Shown: positions 38,376 through 50,521 of the stretch, piece by piece | Numbering within the stretch: position 1 is the stretch's first letter | Layout: each line of letters starts with the position of its first letter | From: Bradysia coprophila | Lineage: Eukaryota > Arthropoda > Insecta > Diptera > Sciaridae | Direction of reading: 5' to 3' | Length of the DNA: 64,000 bases | Assembly: GCF_014529535.1 (NCBI RefSeq) | Contig: NC_050737.1 | Span: forward strand, 7,914,763 to 7,978,762 | Position numbers and translations under genes: made by a program | Notes under the pieces: generated by a model | Database searches by the model: none | What the model was told of the DNA's origin: nothing | Seen by the model: only the letters and a program-made list of their open reading frames with translations

Positions 38376-40787
38376 GGAAACAAATGATTTTTTTATAGTT
38401 TATTTTGATTCTATAACCAAAATAAGAAATATTTGTGTTGACATAAAAAATTTAAATTGACTAGATTTTTTTATAAATTCATTTTTAACTATCGAGCTAT
38501 GCGAAACGACATTTTCGTAAATGCTGTCAAAGAGGCAGTCAGAAGGCAGTGAGCTGCTAACACAAATACATTTAAGCAAATACAAAGGGAAATGTCATAA
38601 TTATAGAGAGAAACCAAAGCCGTACGAAGAAAAAGTCGACATTGTTTTTTACGTTTTTTTAAAGAAGATAATGTTGTGAGTTTTGATTGCAATTTAAAAA
38701 AAAACTGCGTTTTTTTCAAATGTCGTCGAACAATTTTCATCTTAAAATAAGTGGTTCTTCTCAATTTTTCACTGTAATTAATTGTATTTTGTATTATGTA
38801 AATGAAAGTCTGATGAATGAAAATAAAAAAATAAAAATTAAGAATGAAAACATTCGTTACAACACACGATTTTCCAACTTTGACACCAGAAAGAGCATTG
38901 AAAAAAGAATTATTTTTTGATCGCTTTGTGATATTAGGTATTTCAAAGTCCTAAATCTTTGATTTTATTTTAAGTTGGACCTGCAATTAGCTTCCACGTT
39001 TTAGGTTTTAAGTAACTAGTAGAAATATCATAAGAACAATAGAAAAGTGTAAATATAAACAACTTTATATAGATATGTCAAAATTTGTATAGTTTTTTTG
39101 AAATGTCAACGAGAATTTTTGTTGTCACTTTAGAGTGTTATTCGTCTTAAGCCTTAAGCTAATCCCAGCATGGTTTCCACTTAACAAAAAGTACTCCGGA
39201 TGAAACCTCGATTTCTTGGGCCTGTTCTAAGTAGTGCGTTAGTACAATTTCTATTCGAAATTTTAGTAAGTGTAATATGGAGGGTCTACTTATAATTTTC
39301 AAGTTTAACGTTTACTTATAAGCTTGTAAGTGAAAATCGTAATCTTCGTATATCACACTAAAATTTAGTAATTGAACAGTAAATATTTACGTTACTGAAA
39401 CACAATAAATGAATTCATTTTATGTTAATTATATCGGTCCAGTAGTTAAACAGAGTAAGATATAATTTTTTTATGTGGCAAAACGTTAAAATTTCTTCAA
39501 CGCAAGTGTCATTCGAGAGTGTTATCTGACTCATTTCTTCCATTTGTACAATTTTGTGAATTTTTTTTGCGTTAATTAGTAATTCAGATGATTCCCAACG
39601 TATTCTATTTGAACAAGTTTGTGTCAACATTTTGGTGTTCGTAAATGGCGGTTCGTCGTTTTTACAGTGCTGCATTCATTTTTATGCTAAACTTCATAAA
39701 TTGTTACAATGATGTTAAAGTCAATGAAAGTATAAACCAGGTATGGTCTGTGCAAACAAACCTATGTCCTCCGCTGCATACAAAGTTTGACATTAGACCA
39801 TATCTTGTGTTGACGTTCATTGGCTCTATGGTAAACCAAAAGTGTTGTATTGTTGTATTTTAGTACAAAAATTTTGAAAAATACCTAGAGTATTTATGAA
39901 CCGAAATTTAATGAAAAATCATCTCACAAAAATGTCAGTTTTTTCTTTTCTTTTTAAACATGACAATCGTACTTGCTCCATGAACATATATCCAGTGACA
40001 TTTTATGTTTGAAATATTTAATTAAATTTATTGTTTTGATGCCTTAAAATGCGTCGAAAATAATATAACATAATTCAATGAACCAATTCTGACTGCAAAT
40101 CATCCAATTTAAAAGATTTTATTAAGCAAACTTCAAATATTTACTGCAACTTTCAAGTCCTTCGCGCATAAATAAGGTAACTTGAATTATGTCAAATTCA
40201 AGTTACGTTGCTATCTGTACACGAAAACGACACAAACACACATTCAAGAGATGATTTTTCATTTTGTTCTATTGAGAGGGGCCTTGTAACCCAGCCACTA
40301 TCGAGATTTGACAATCCATCAGGAAAGATCGAGATTTTTCGATCTACACAATTCCGATTTTTTCTCGAGTTCCGGAGTTTTCATGCACATATCATTTTCC
40401 GAGTAACCGCTCTAGGCCATATTGACTTTACTCAACCTTAAATTTCTATTTCACGCTAAATACTTGAAATATCTTGAGATTAAATTTCAAATGATTAAAA
40501 CAAGGAAAAGAAGGTAATTTTCAAGTGGCCATAAAAAAATGATTCTTTGAAGTGGAAATAGCTTTTCATCGTTATCTCAATTTTACTGAAAAAAAACATT
40601 CCAAATAGTAATAACGTGGAACTACGCCTCTGTTAGACAAGTCTTATCAGAAATTTGGAAATTGGAAAAATGGAAATGTTTATCTAATCGATGATTGAGC
40701 GTATTTTTTAGCTACAGTTTTAGTATGCAAGGTGTGCAGTTAACTTGCTAACAATTTGGCTCTCAAAAAAATTACCTAAAAATTGAC
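38376..40787. other. intergenic upstream of the P450 gene
   Basis: AT-rich. Small hairpin aacttgaattatgtcaaattcaagtt at about 40179. The 72-codon frame at 39645-39863 begins with a hydrophobic stretch but has no splice partner or promoter I can defend. Confidence 0.4.
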
Positions 40788-43059
40788 ATGATTGATCAGG
40801 TGTTTGTGGCCGTAGTCGCCTTTTTATTGTTCGTTTATTTTCTGAACAGCAATAAGCATTTACCACCGGGTAAATTGTATTTACATGCCAGCGCGCGGTA
40901 AAGTGCACTTTACGTCACTGTTTGTAACTGTGAAAAAGTGCTTACCGGACGTTAACATGTAATAATATAATACGTACCTACGGGAAAATTTGCCTACTCA
41001 CTCTAGAGAAACTTTCCCCTCGTGAGTAAACAAAATTTCCCGCAGTACAAACGTGTGAAACGAAGAGTCAAATTATTATCTATATTAATACAGGTCCTCT
41101 ACGATTGCCAGTACTCGGTAGCATAATACAACTTTACTTGGCAAATCCAAAATTTCCACATCTGGCATTTTCGAAAATCTCTGAGAAATATGGTGACATT
41201 TTCAGCTTCGGATTCGGATCTAAGCTTGCTGGTAAAATTGACCATTATACCTCTCGTTTTCCTTTAGGATGGGAAATCGATTTTTAAGATATATTCAGAC
41301 TGTCATTCGTCGCAAAAAAAAATATTGATTTTTCTGTGATTGCGTACGTTTTAGCCGTGGTGTCGTCCTACGAAGGTATGCATGAAATTTTTAAGCTTAA
41401 TGAAACAAACCACAGCCGTTACAAAATGCCATTTGTTGAGGACAGAAATTACGGAAAGAATCTTGGTTCGAAGTTGTCAGGCTATTTAAAGTTGTGACGA
41501 GCTAACAACAAATTTTTCAGGAATTATCTTTGGAACTGGACAAAGCTGGACGGAAATGAGACAATTCACAAAGAAAGCCATGAGAGAATACGGATACGGC
41601 AAGGTCAAAATGATGCACTCATTGATCGAATCAGCTAATGAACTAGTTGATGTCATCAAAACTGGTCTGTTAGATTCTAACGATAGTACTTTAACTGTAA
41701 AAACTTCGACGTTTTCCGTACACGTACTTAATATCGTATGGGCTATGTTTGGAGGATATAAATTCGATCCAAACGATGAACGTTTGAAGCGGAACATGAA
41801 ATGTGTTGACAAAGCTGTACAGATTTACGGAAATCAAAATTCTTACAATGCGTTCCCGTTCATGAAGACGTGGTTTCCAAAACTAGTCAATTATCCTGAA
41901 CATTTGAAAATACATGAAGAAATTCATGGATTTTCCAAGGTAAAATTAGCCTGAAGAAACCAATGATTAAATTCGGGATCCTTTTCCCTTATTTAATCGT
42001 CTACTTCTAATCCGAACCAATTAGATTACAGAGCTTGATCTCCTATTACCATATTTGCAGTTCCTCATAAACGATGCTGTAGAGAAACGAAGCGAAAGAT
42101 TGGAGACAGATCCAACGTCTGTTATCGAAACATTTTTAGATAAAATTGAGGAACAGTGTGGAAAACCAGACACCGCTTTTACACGTAAATTTCATAAATA
42201 CAGTTGCGGCTGAACGTCCAACTAAAAAAAATGTTTTTCGCGCGACAATAGAGGAACAGCTAGAAATTATCGTGGAAGATTTAATACTCGGTAGCTTGGA
42301 AACAACGGGAAACCTCCTAAATTGGGCCATATTATTCATGGTACTAAATCCGGATATACAGAACAAAGTTCGGCAGGTGATTTTCGAGAAGGAAGCTAAA
42401 AAAGACCTACTCACTGCACTGGAATTGAAAAGGTTGTCTCGGCCAGCTGATTAAATCTGACAATTTGGTTATGTTTACTTTCAATTTCAGAATACCCTAT
42501 TTTAAGGCCACAATATTGGAAATTTTTCGTATGGGAGATGTCGCTCCAAACCCAGGTACAAGGCTTGCCACTGATGATATTAAAGTTCGAGATTACATAA
42601 TTCCAAAGGTTCCTAACGAATGAACTCAGTGATGGTAAATTGGCTTTTAAATAATCTTCTCTCAGGGCACAATACTTTTTTACAACTTGCACTCGATCTA
42701 TAACGACAAAAACTATTGGAAAGATCCCGAAACATTCAGGCCAGAACGATTTTTAAACGAGAACGGGGAAATCGATAATTCAAAGTCCGAAAGGATATTG
42801 AACACAGTGTTCGGTGTTGGTACGGTTGGAAAGTCTTAAGTTAATTCCTTTTATTCTAAATTTGTTTCAAATAGGAGCACGAGTGTGTTTCGGTGAAAAT
42901 ATCGGTCTGGATTCATTTTACACGTACCTTGCGGCATTGATTGCAAATTTCAAATTTGAATCAATTCCTGGACAAGAACCGTCAGCAGAAAATTTTCATT
43001 TTGCTCTCACTGTCTGCCCTGATGAATATAAAGTGAAAGTAACACAATTAAGTCGATAA
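40788..43059 (+). CDS. cytochrome P450 monooxygenase, CYP2-clan-like, complete
   Basis: Nine exons: 40788-40869, 41094-41231, 41355-41465, 41521-41939, 42061-42184, 42252-42432, 42491-42608, 42666-42819, 42875-43059. All are GT-AG with matching phases and encode 503 aa, a normal microsomal P450 length. Seen: an N-terminal membrane anchor (residues 4-19) and PPGP hinge (26-29); helix-C WTEMR (120-124); I-helix LGSLETT (to 310); K-helix ExxR as EIFR (362-365); PERF as RPERF (416-420); and the heme loop FGVGARVCFG (440-449) with Cys447 as ligand. The I-helix has Gly-Ser-Leu where AGxE/DT usually has Ala-Gly-x, a deviation near the oxygen pocket. The family catalyses NADPH-dependent oxidation of hormones or xenobiotics at the ER. 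The GIIFGTGQSWTEMRQF block fits the insect CYP2 clan (CYP304/305-like); exact family not assigned. aataaa at 43083. Confidence 0.93.
40981..41043. repeat. hairpin in P450 intron 1
   Basis: cgggaaaatttgcctactcac is the inverse of gtgagtaaacaaaatttcccg. Together with 40900-40953 it forms a repeat related to 767-947 (shared cactttac-tcactgtttgta core), so intron 1 carries a MITE insertion. Confidence 0.65.
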
Positions 43060-43182
43060 TTCACCAATGTTTAAATTGTGCGAATAAAATAACAAATAAA
43101 ATTTTCACGTTCTTAAGATGCTCATATGATCCAAGCATTTAGCTATTTTCAAGTTTCTTTATTTTGTCATAATTCATACTGA

Positions 43183-43293
43183 GTCCCTATTTTCAATCAC
43201 GACAGATGAATCTTCCTAGAAAATGGTGTAATTTTGCGTAAAAAGGGACCGTATTTTCTAAGGAGATTCATATTACATAATTGAAAATAGGGA
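43183..43293. mobile_element. 111-bp foldback 3' of the P450
   Basis: tccctattttcaat at 43183 is inverted at 43280-43293 (attgaaaataggga). Inner pair agatgaatcttcctaga / aaggagattcatatta. Confidence 0.65.
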
Positions 43294-44090
43294 CACTGGA
43301 TGTTGCTACTGTTAGCATCTACTTAAATACACCATTCTCAAATTTTGAACCTTTATGCCTTAAAATATCAATTACTATCCACTCAACGGTAAATGGAACT
43401 ACGATAATTAACTTTGATAATCGAATATAAAGGCAGATTAAATTACAATTATCGATTACGAAGATTTTTAGCTTATCGTGAGTTGACAACAAGTATAGGA
43501 GTTAATAACGAGCTTTCGAACAATTTGTATGACATTCACAATGGTGCATTGGAATTGTTTACAGATAATAAACCTTACAAATGCAATAAAAACAGTTCAA
43601 ATGGTCGGTATGTATTACTATACTGGCTTTCAAATCAGTGTGCACTCATAATCGATCGTTTTAATTTGAATTTTATTTTATATCGTTAATTATCGATAAA
43701 ATCAATTATATCGTATCGCAATCAAATCGAGTAAATATCTCGATAATCGATAGTTACCAGCATTTTGATATTTTTCGATAAATTGTTGATAAATTGATAA
43801 ATTTCGATAACAGATAAATTGTCATGAATTTTCTGAATTATATCAAAATATCAATACACCTACAAATATTGACAGTCTTGAATGGTTCTTTGGCTTTTGT
43901 ACCAGCAAACTGTTTGCAACACGTGTGCGACAAAAATTTCGACTGGGAAAAAATTAAAAATATTCCATATTTTGCCTACGTAAAACGAAAATGTCATAAT
44001 TACTTATTCTTTGGATCTGTTTTTTGATAGTTATCGAACTGTGAACGTGAATTAACAAATTTTCAATTTTCACCGTGACACAGTAACACA
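43294..44090. other. spacer with clustered cgataat/attatcg motifs
   Basis: Bases 43400-43810 contain many tcgataa / ttatcga motifs in both orientations, a low-complexity tract. No gene supported. Confidence 0.4.
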
Positions 44091-45030
44091 TTTTTGATTA
44101 CTGTGAAGTTAGTACATGAGAGAGCCGAGTACATGAAAAGTGAACGGACCCCAAATTCTCTCAGTACTCCGAATATTTCCAATACTCCGAATACTCACAA
44201 TCTCTTCTAATTAATAAAAAAAGCGGTCACCACTGGGATTGAAATCAGGCCCTTTTACGTACCAGTCCACAATAATTCTTCTGATCTAAATCGTTCATAG
44301 TGATTAGAAGGTAATTGTCGTCCACTTTCAACTTAGCATTTGTTCCATATATGTAAGATCTACGACAAAAAAATTTTTTTGCAATTTTTTCTAGTAATAG
44401 GACTTGCGTCACGGGCGCTATGCTAACACGCGCCCATGATATTAATTATCAGACAAGATACTATCAGGCAGGCAGTTACCCATGTCTTATTATACTCGTT
44501 TGAAAGCTTGTATCATAAGACATCTAGAAAAAAAAATTCAACCGAGTAACTGACTGCCTTCCCGAGATACCTTGGAATAATTGATTGGTTCAAGATGACC
44601 AGAAGGCAGGCAGTTACCCATGTCTTATTATACTCGCTTGACAGTTTGTATCATCAGACATCTAGAAAAAAAAGTTTCAAATGTGTAACTGACTGCCTTC
44701 CCGAGATATCACTCCAAGAATTTTGTTCCTTGAAATAATTGATTGGTCCAAGATGCCAGAAGGCAGGCAGTTACCCATGTCCTCTTGTACTCGTTTGAAC
44801 GCTTGTAACTGTGTAACTGGCTGCTTTTACAAGATATCGCTTCCACAATTTGTTACTAGAAAGTTCTTCTTGTTCGGAAGCCATTGTCTTATTGTACTCG
44901 TTAGAAAGCTTGTTTAATATGACTACAAAACACAGATAATTTATTGGCAGGGGCTGCCTTCTGAAGTTACAGCTTCTAGAATTTTTGAATTGAAATTCTG
45001 TCTGTCGATCTTAGTAGTGTATAGTCAATG

Positions 45031-45418
45031 TACACTAGGGTGTAGCGTTTTGACGAAAGTATTATGTTTTTTAAGGCCTGCGGGTAGGTTCGATGCAGAA
45101 TGGTCCCCTGATCACGAAAATACCGGAAAAAAAATTTGAAGTTCGAAGCTCCCATGCGCACCTCTGAAAACCGACTTTTTGGAAGCCACGGTCTCTACGA
45201 GTAATTATCATATACACTCAACAATTTTTTTCCACACAGTCGCCAGAACTGATCTCACTGTAGCTTTGGGACCAAAAAGTCGGTTTTTACAGGTGCGCGC
45301 ATGAGAGCTTCGAACTTCAAAATTTTTGTATTTTCGTGATCAGTGGACCCTTCTGCATCGAACCTACCCGCAGGCCTTAAAAAAGAAAACACTTTCGTCA
45401 AATCGCTACACCCTATTG
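45031..45418. mobile_element. 388-bp foldback inserted in the composite, TA-flanked
   Basis: The end cactagggtgtagcg (45031 on) is inverted as cgctacaccctattg (to 45418), with TA on both sides. The opposite arm of the composite has the uninterrupted target (inverse of gtcaatatacacgttcacat, about 47352-47372), so insertion is seen directly. Inner arms include gcctgcgggtaggttcgatg and its inverse. Confidence 0.85.
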
Positions 45419-45437
45419 TACACGTTCACATAATGAG

Positions 45438-46079
45438 TAGGGGTAGGGGAATCCCTTTCATTTTTCTTATACTCGATGTACGCTCGTATATCCAGCATAT
45501 CGAGTATATTTGAATATATTGCGTATAAATAGCATATCTCTGACAACTCACCTGAAAAATAATTAAATTTTACCTTGAAGCATTTGGGTCAAACAAACTG
45601 CCAGTGTGTAGCTGAGTGATAAGACTTTGGAAAAAGTTTTTTTTACGTACTGATCACATCAAGATTTCAAAGTATTATCGCTCGGCAGATATTGGTCCAA
45701 TTGAAAAACTAATTGCGTCACTGGACTACTAAGATCACTCGCTACACACTGGCAGCAATGAACGTCAACACAAGGTATGGTCGAATGTCAAACTTTTTAT
45801 GTAGCGGAGGACATATCGATTTCATGTAAACAAACTCACCTCTCATGAGAGGTGAGTTTGCTTATATGAAATCGATTTGTCCTCCGGTTTGTATGAACAG
45901 ACCATACCTGGTTTGTACATTCATTGACTGGCAGTTTGTTTGACCAAAATCCGTCGAGGTAAAATTTAATTGTTTTCAGGTAACGGTTGTCAAAGATATG
46001 CGGAGTATATTCAATTATACTCGATATACTGGATATACGAGCGTATATCGAGTATAAATAAAATGAATGGATTTCACCT
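45438..46079. mobile_element. 642-bp foldback inserted in the composite
   Basis: Inverted arms: ctcgatgtacgctcgtatat (about 45472) against atacgagcgtatatcgagta (46036), and acctgaaaaataattaaatt against aatttaattgttttcaggt. The centre is a 14-bp palindrome, acctctcatgaggt-like (45839-45853). The empty site is readable in the other arm (cataatgag directly followed by tgttttggg in inverse, near 47340-47356). Related to 2460-2660. Confidence 0.8.
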
Positions 46080-48202
46080 AGTGTTTTAGGTCAGGTGAAT
46101 TATCACCGCCTGGTGTGCTTGAGGTTCTGGGTTCAAACCTCGTCATTGTTTCATTTTTTTATAAGTAACGTCGCAACAAATTTATTGCAAACGCTAATAG
46201 GTTTGTTTCAAATACCTGTCAGCCCGAACTTTGACAACACGAACGACGACGATTTCGACCACAGAGATACATAACAGAGAACATAACCTAAACGTCAACC
46301 AATTTCTTTGTAAATTTTTCGTTAAAATTAGCGTCAACCTGAAAGTTGAGGATAAGTTTCCCTTGGAACAAATCTATAGAAAAAGTCTTTTTATATCATT
46401 AGCGTCGTCAGTAATGTCTGGTTGAAAATCACATACAAGTTGAATCTACTACAATCCTACATCGTCTAATGAAGTGACAGCGTTTGACCCTTATAAACAT
46501 TGTTCAAGACATTGTTACTGTTTAAGAAAATAAGTGAGCTAGTCTTTTTGTTAAACTTGTACATTTTATATCGCCCACCATGATTGAATGTTTGGTTATG
46601 TTACAAGGAGAGAAATTCGACATGTTTTCTAGTTTGGGTGTGGTTGTGGTTTGCAAATGATTCCGCAAGAATTTCGTTAAACAAATGAAAATATTAATTT
46701 TTATTTCCTTTTGTTAGGCACGCAACATTGGTCGCAACAGGAATTACATAAAAAATCTAGATTTTCATTTGCGAAAGAAATTTTGTGTGGAGTCCACACA
46801 ACAACTCTTAAACCAGAAAACATTGCGAATTTCACTTTTCTCTCCCTGTAACATAACCAAACATTCAATGATGGTGGGCGATATAAAATGTACAAGTTTA
46901 ACAAAAAGACTAGCTCACATATTTCATTAAACAGTAACAATGTTTATAAGGGTAAAACGCTGTCACTTCATTAGACGGTGTAGGATTGAAGTAGATTCGA
47001 CTTGTATTTGATTTTCAACCAGACATTACTGACGACGCTAATGAAATCAAAAGACTTTTATTATAGGTTTGTTCCAAGGGAAACTTATCCTCAACTTTCA
47101 GGTTGACGCAAATTTTAACGAAAAATTTACAAAGAAATTGGTTGACGTTTAGGTTATGTTCATCTCTGTGGTCGAAATCGTCGTCGTTCGTGTTGTCAAA
47201 GTTCGGTTTGACAGGTATTTGAAACAAACCTATTCGTTCGCAATAAATTTGTTGCGACGTTACTTATAAAAAAATGAAACAATGACGAGGTTTGAACCCA
47301 GAACCTCAAGCACACCAGGCGGCGATAATTCACCTGACCCAAAACACTCATTATGTGAACGTGTATATTGACTGTACAATATAAAGATCGACAGAAAGAA
47401 TTTCAATTCAAAAATTCTAGAAGCTGTAACTTTGGAAAGCAGCCCGCGCCAATAAAATTATCTGTGTTTTGCAGTCATAATAATCAAGCTTTCAAACGAG
47501 TACAATAAGACACAGGTAACGCCGGCCTTCTAGTGGCTTCCGAACAAGAAGAACTTTCTACTAACAAATTCTTGAAGTGATATCTTGTGAAGGCAGCCAG
47601 TTGCTCATATGGAATTTCGTATTAAGATGTCTTATTATACAAGATTTCAAACGAGTTTTTTTTTTAAATAATCTATTTATTATCATCCCAATATATTTCT
47701 GTGTGGAACACTATTTCACGAGTATAATAAGACATGGGTAACTGCCTGCCTTCTGGTCATCTTGACTCAATCAATTATTCCAAGGAACAAAATTCTTGGA
47801 GTGATATCTCGGGAAGGCAGTCAGTTACTCGGTTGAATTTTTTTTTCTAGATGTCTAATAATACAAGCTTTCAAACGAGTATAATAAGACATGGGTAACT
47901 GCCTGCCTGATAATATCTTGTCTGATAATTAATATCTTTTATATGGAACATATGCTAAGTTGAAAGTGGACGACAATTACCTTCTAATCTGTATGAACGA
48001 TTTAGATCAGAAGAATTATTGTGGACTGGTACGTGAGAGGGCCCAAGTTCAACCCCAGCGGTGAGCGTTTTTTTTTATTAATTAGGCGAGATTGTGAGTA
48101 TTCGAAGTATTGGAAATATTCGGAGTACTGAGAGAATTTGGGGTTCGTTCACTTTTCATGTACTCGGCTCTCTCATGTACTAAGTTCACAGTAATCATTT
48201 TT

Positions 48203-48959
48203 GCATGCTTTAATGGGCTTACTTTTTCAGAAAAAGTTTTTGGTTCAGAGAAATCATCAAAAGTCGAATATCTTTGCGCAAAAATGTAGGCTAGAAATTT
48301 GCCAAGGGGTGAGCGCCTCTTATGGCTCATAAGACTGCGTCTGCTCGTAATTTAGAAGCTATACTAAAAAATATATTTGAAAGAGCGAAAAGTTGAGAAT
48401 TTTTTTCTGCTTCACGAATTGAATTAAAATGCGTTTTAATTTCATCAATGGTACTTAATTTTACCCGGTGCCAGGCTGCGTTTCTTCGCTGAATTGCTAA
48501 AATCTGTGTACATACAGGTTTCTTAACAAGTTTTAGTCATCTTTTATAGACTATTATGGATCGAATACAAAATAGATTTACTATTTTTTCGAAATCTAGA
48601 TTCATTTGCATATATCTGATAAATCTAAAAAATATCATGCACTGACAAAAAAGAGTTGAAAATCTTAAATGCAGCAGGTAACTTTGTCTCCAGGTAATGT
48701 ACATTATCTGCCACAGTTGTATTTTTTGTATGAGACACAATAGTTCGATGCTAATGACACCTTTTTTTAAATGCTTGACTATGTTTTATTTGTCTTTCAC
48801 AAAATCTTGTGACTATCACAAAACAGATGGCGCAGGTTTCTAAGCCTAAATTATTTTGATGCAATCTAAACGGATTTTTTAAATATTCAAACTCAAAATT
48901 CATTTTCTATTAGTATTACCAAGATTGTACGTGTTCGTCTCGAAACAACAATCGTTTTT
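48203..48959. other. intergenic, no gene seen
   Basis: No gene supported. An acaggt/caggtaatgtacattatctg block at 48690-48715 resembles 54608-54718. Confidence 0.4.
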
Positions 48960-50521
48960 AGCCCCGTACGAAGTACGAAGGGGCTTATAGGATTACGATG
49001 CCGTGTGTAATTGATGGAATTCGAAGCAGACGGTAAGGGCAAAGTGTTTGCCTATGTTCATAGATGACGAATCCGCAATAAAAATTTGGGCCGTCTGTCC
49101 GTCTGTCCGTCACGTCGATATCTTGAGTAAATCAAATCCGATTTCAAATTTTTTTTTTCCCTGAAAGATAGTCAAAATAGTGAGGCTAAGTTCGAAGATG
49201 GGCATATTCGGGTCGGCCCTTCGTGAGTTAGGGCCACCTAAGTGATTTAAGGTCTTTTGGTGATATTTATGGCAAAATAAACGATGGAAATGTAAATGAC
49301 ACGGCAAATGATAGGTATTGTCAACATCAATCCAGAAAAAAAAAGTTTTTTAAAATCGGGTGTGTGGACCGTGAGTTAGGGCCTTAGAAGTGAAAAGCTA
49401 CTAGGGCCCTATCTGTATTTTACATAGAACTCAATTAAATTTCATTCGTTTTTCGTAATTTTTGTGTCATTTGGAAGGTAATCAAAGGCCGAATAGAATG
49501 TTGTTGAAAAAAAAAATTGGGTCCTCGGACTAAGGCCGCTACTAGGGCCCTATGCGTATTTTACATACAACTCGAGTAAATTTCATCCGTTTTTCGTAAT
49601 TTTTGTTCCATTTGAAAGATAATCGAACACCGAATAGAATGTTGTTGAAAAAAAAATTAAATTTGGGCCCTTGGACTAAGGCCGCTACTAGGGCCCTATG
49701 TGTATTTTACATATAACTCGAGCAAATTTCATCCGTTTTTCGTAATTTTTGTTTCATTTGGAAGGTAATCAAAGGCCGAATAGAATGTTGTTCAAAAAAA
49801 ATTAAATTTGGGTCCTTGGACTAAGGCCACTACTAGGGCCCTATGTGTATTTTACATTGAACTCGAGTAAATTTCATTCGTTTTTCGTAATTTTTGTGTC
49901 ATTTGGAAGGTAATCAAAGGCCGAATAGAATGTTGTTGAAAAAAAAAAAATTAAATTTGGGTCCTCGGACTAAGGCCGCTACTAGGGCCCTATGCGTATT
50001 CTACATACAACTCGAGTAAATTTCATCCGTTTTTCGTAATTTTTGTTTCATTTGAAAGATAATCGAACACCGAATAAAATGTTGTTGAAAAAAAAATTAA
50101 ATTTGGGTCCTTGGACTAAGGCCGCTACTAGGGCCCTATGTGTATTTTACATATAGCTCGAGCAAATTTCATCCGTTTTTCGTAATTTTTGTTTCATTTG
50201 GAAGGTAATCAAAGGCCGAATAGAATGTTGTTGAAAAAAAATTAAATTTGGGTCCTCGGAGTAAGGCCGCTACTAGGGCCCTATGTGTATTTTACATATA
50301 ACTCGAGCAAATTTCATCCGTTTTCCGTATTTTTTGTTTCATTTGGAAGGTAATCAAAGGCCGAATAGAATGTAGTTGAAAAAAAAAATTGGATCCTCGG
50401 ACTGAGGCCGATACTAGGCCCTATGTGTATTTATACTCAATAAATTAAAATTTTAGGGCTAATTGAAATTTTTGTTTTATTTGAAAGGAACGTCGTACGG
50501 GGCTTCGTAATTGCGCTATGC
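48960..50521. repeat. dispersed repeat of the 'cccgtacgaagtac' family, copy 2
   Basis: Starts agccccgtacgaagtacgaa plus ggggcttatagg, has a gtccgtctgtccgtc tract at 49092-49110, and ends gtacggggcttcgtaattgc plus a gcgctatgcgc hairpin. Same block order as 24738-25810, but the middle is expanded into a tandem array (49390-50440). Confidence 0.7.
49390..50440. repeat. tandem array, unit about 145 bp, about eight copies
   Basis: The motif ctactagggccctat recurs near 49398, 49540, 49684, 49830, 49980, 50126 and 50270, with a decayed copy near 50410, a spacing of roughly 142-150 bp. Each unit then has gtattttacat, ctcgagtaaatttcatccgt, ttttcgtaatttttgt, ccgaatagaatgttgtt and an A-run of variable length that accounts for most of the length differences. 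Alternate units share gaaagataatcgaacacc versus ggaaggtaatcaaaggcc, so growth was partly by two-unit blocks. Confidence 0.88.

Larger units (their letters stand above)
44091..48202. mobile_element. 4.1-kb composite foldback element with nested insertions
   Basis: The outer end tttttgattactgtgaagtt (44091 on) is inverted at 48170-48202 (ends cacagtaatcattttt). Co-linear inverted homology continues inward: 44100-44480 with 47930-48200; 44480-45010 with 47390-47930; 46081-46690 with 46720-47350; centre near 46710. The left arm alone carries two inserted foldbacks (45031-45418, 45438-46079). Sub-repeats ggcaggcagttacccatgtc plus ttattatactcg occur several times in each arm. A tRNA B-box-like ggttctgggttcaaacctcg is present once per arm (46117, 47290). 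No transposase was found. The opposing 64- and 70-codon frames at 46231 and 47227 are mirror copies of arm sequence. Confidence 0.8.

Noticed and set aside
39645..39863. 72-codon frame with hydrophobic N-terminus
   Set aside because: No TATA/Inr, no exon partners and no recognisable family; probably chance in AT-rich DNA.
42146..42250. Apparent frameshift in the P450
   Set aside because: Explained by a 67-nt GT-AG intron (42185-42251) that restores frame and a normal I-helix lead-in.
46231..47227. Two opposing frames giving similar peptides
   Set aside because: Mirror copies in the two arms of the composite foldback.
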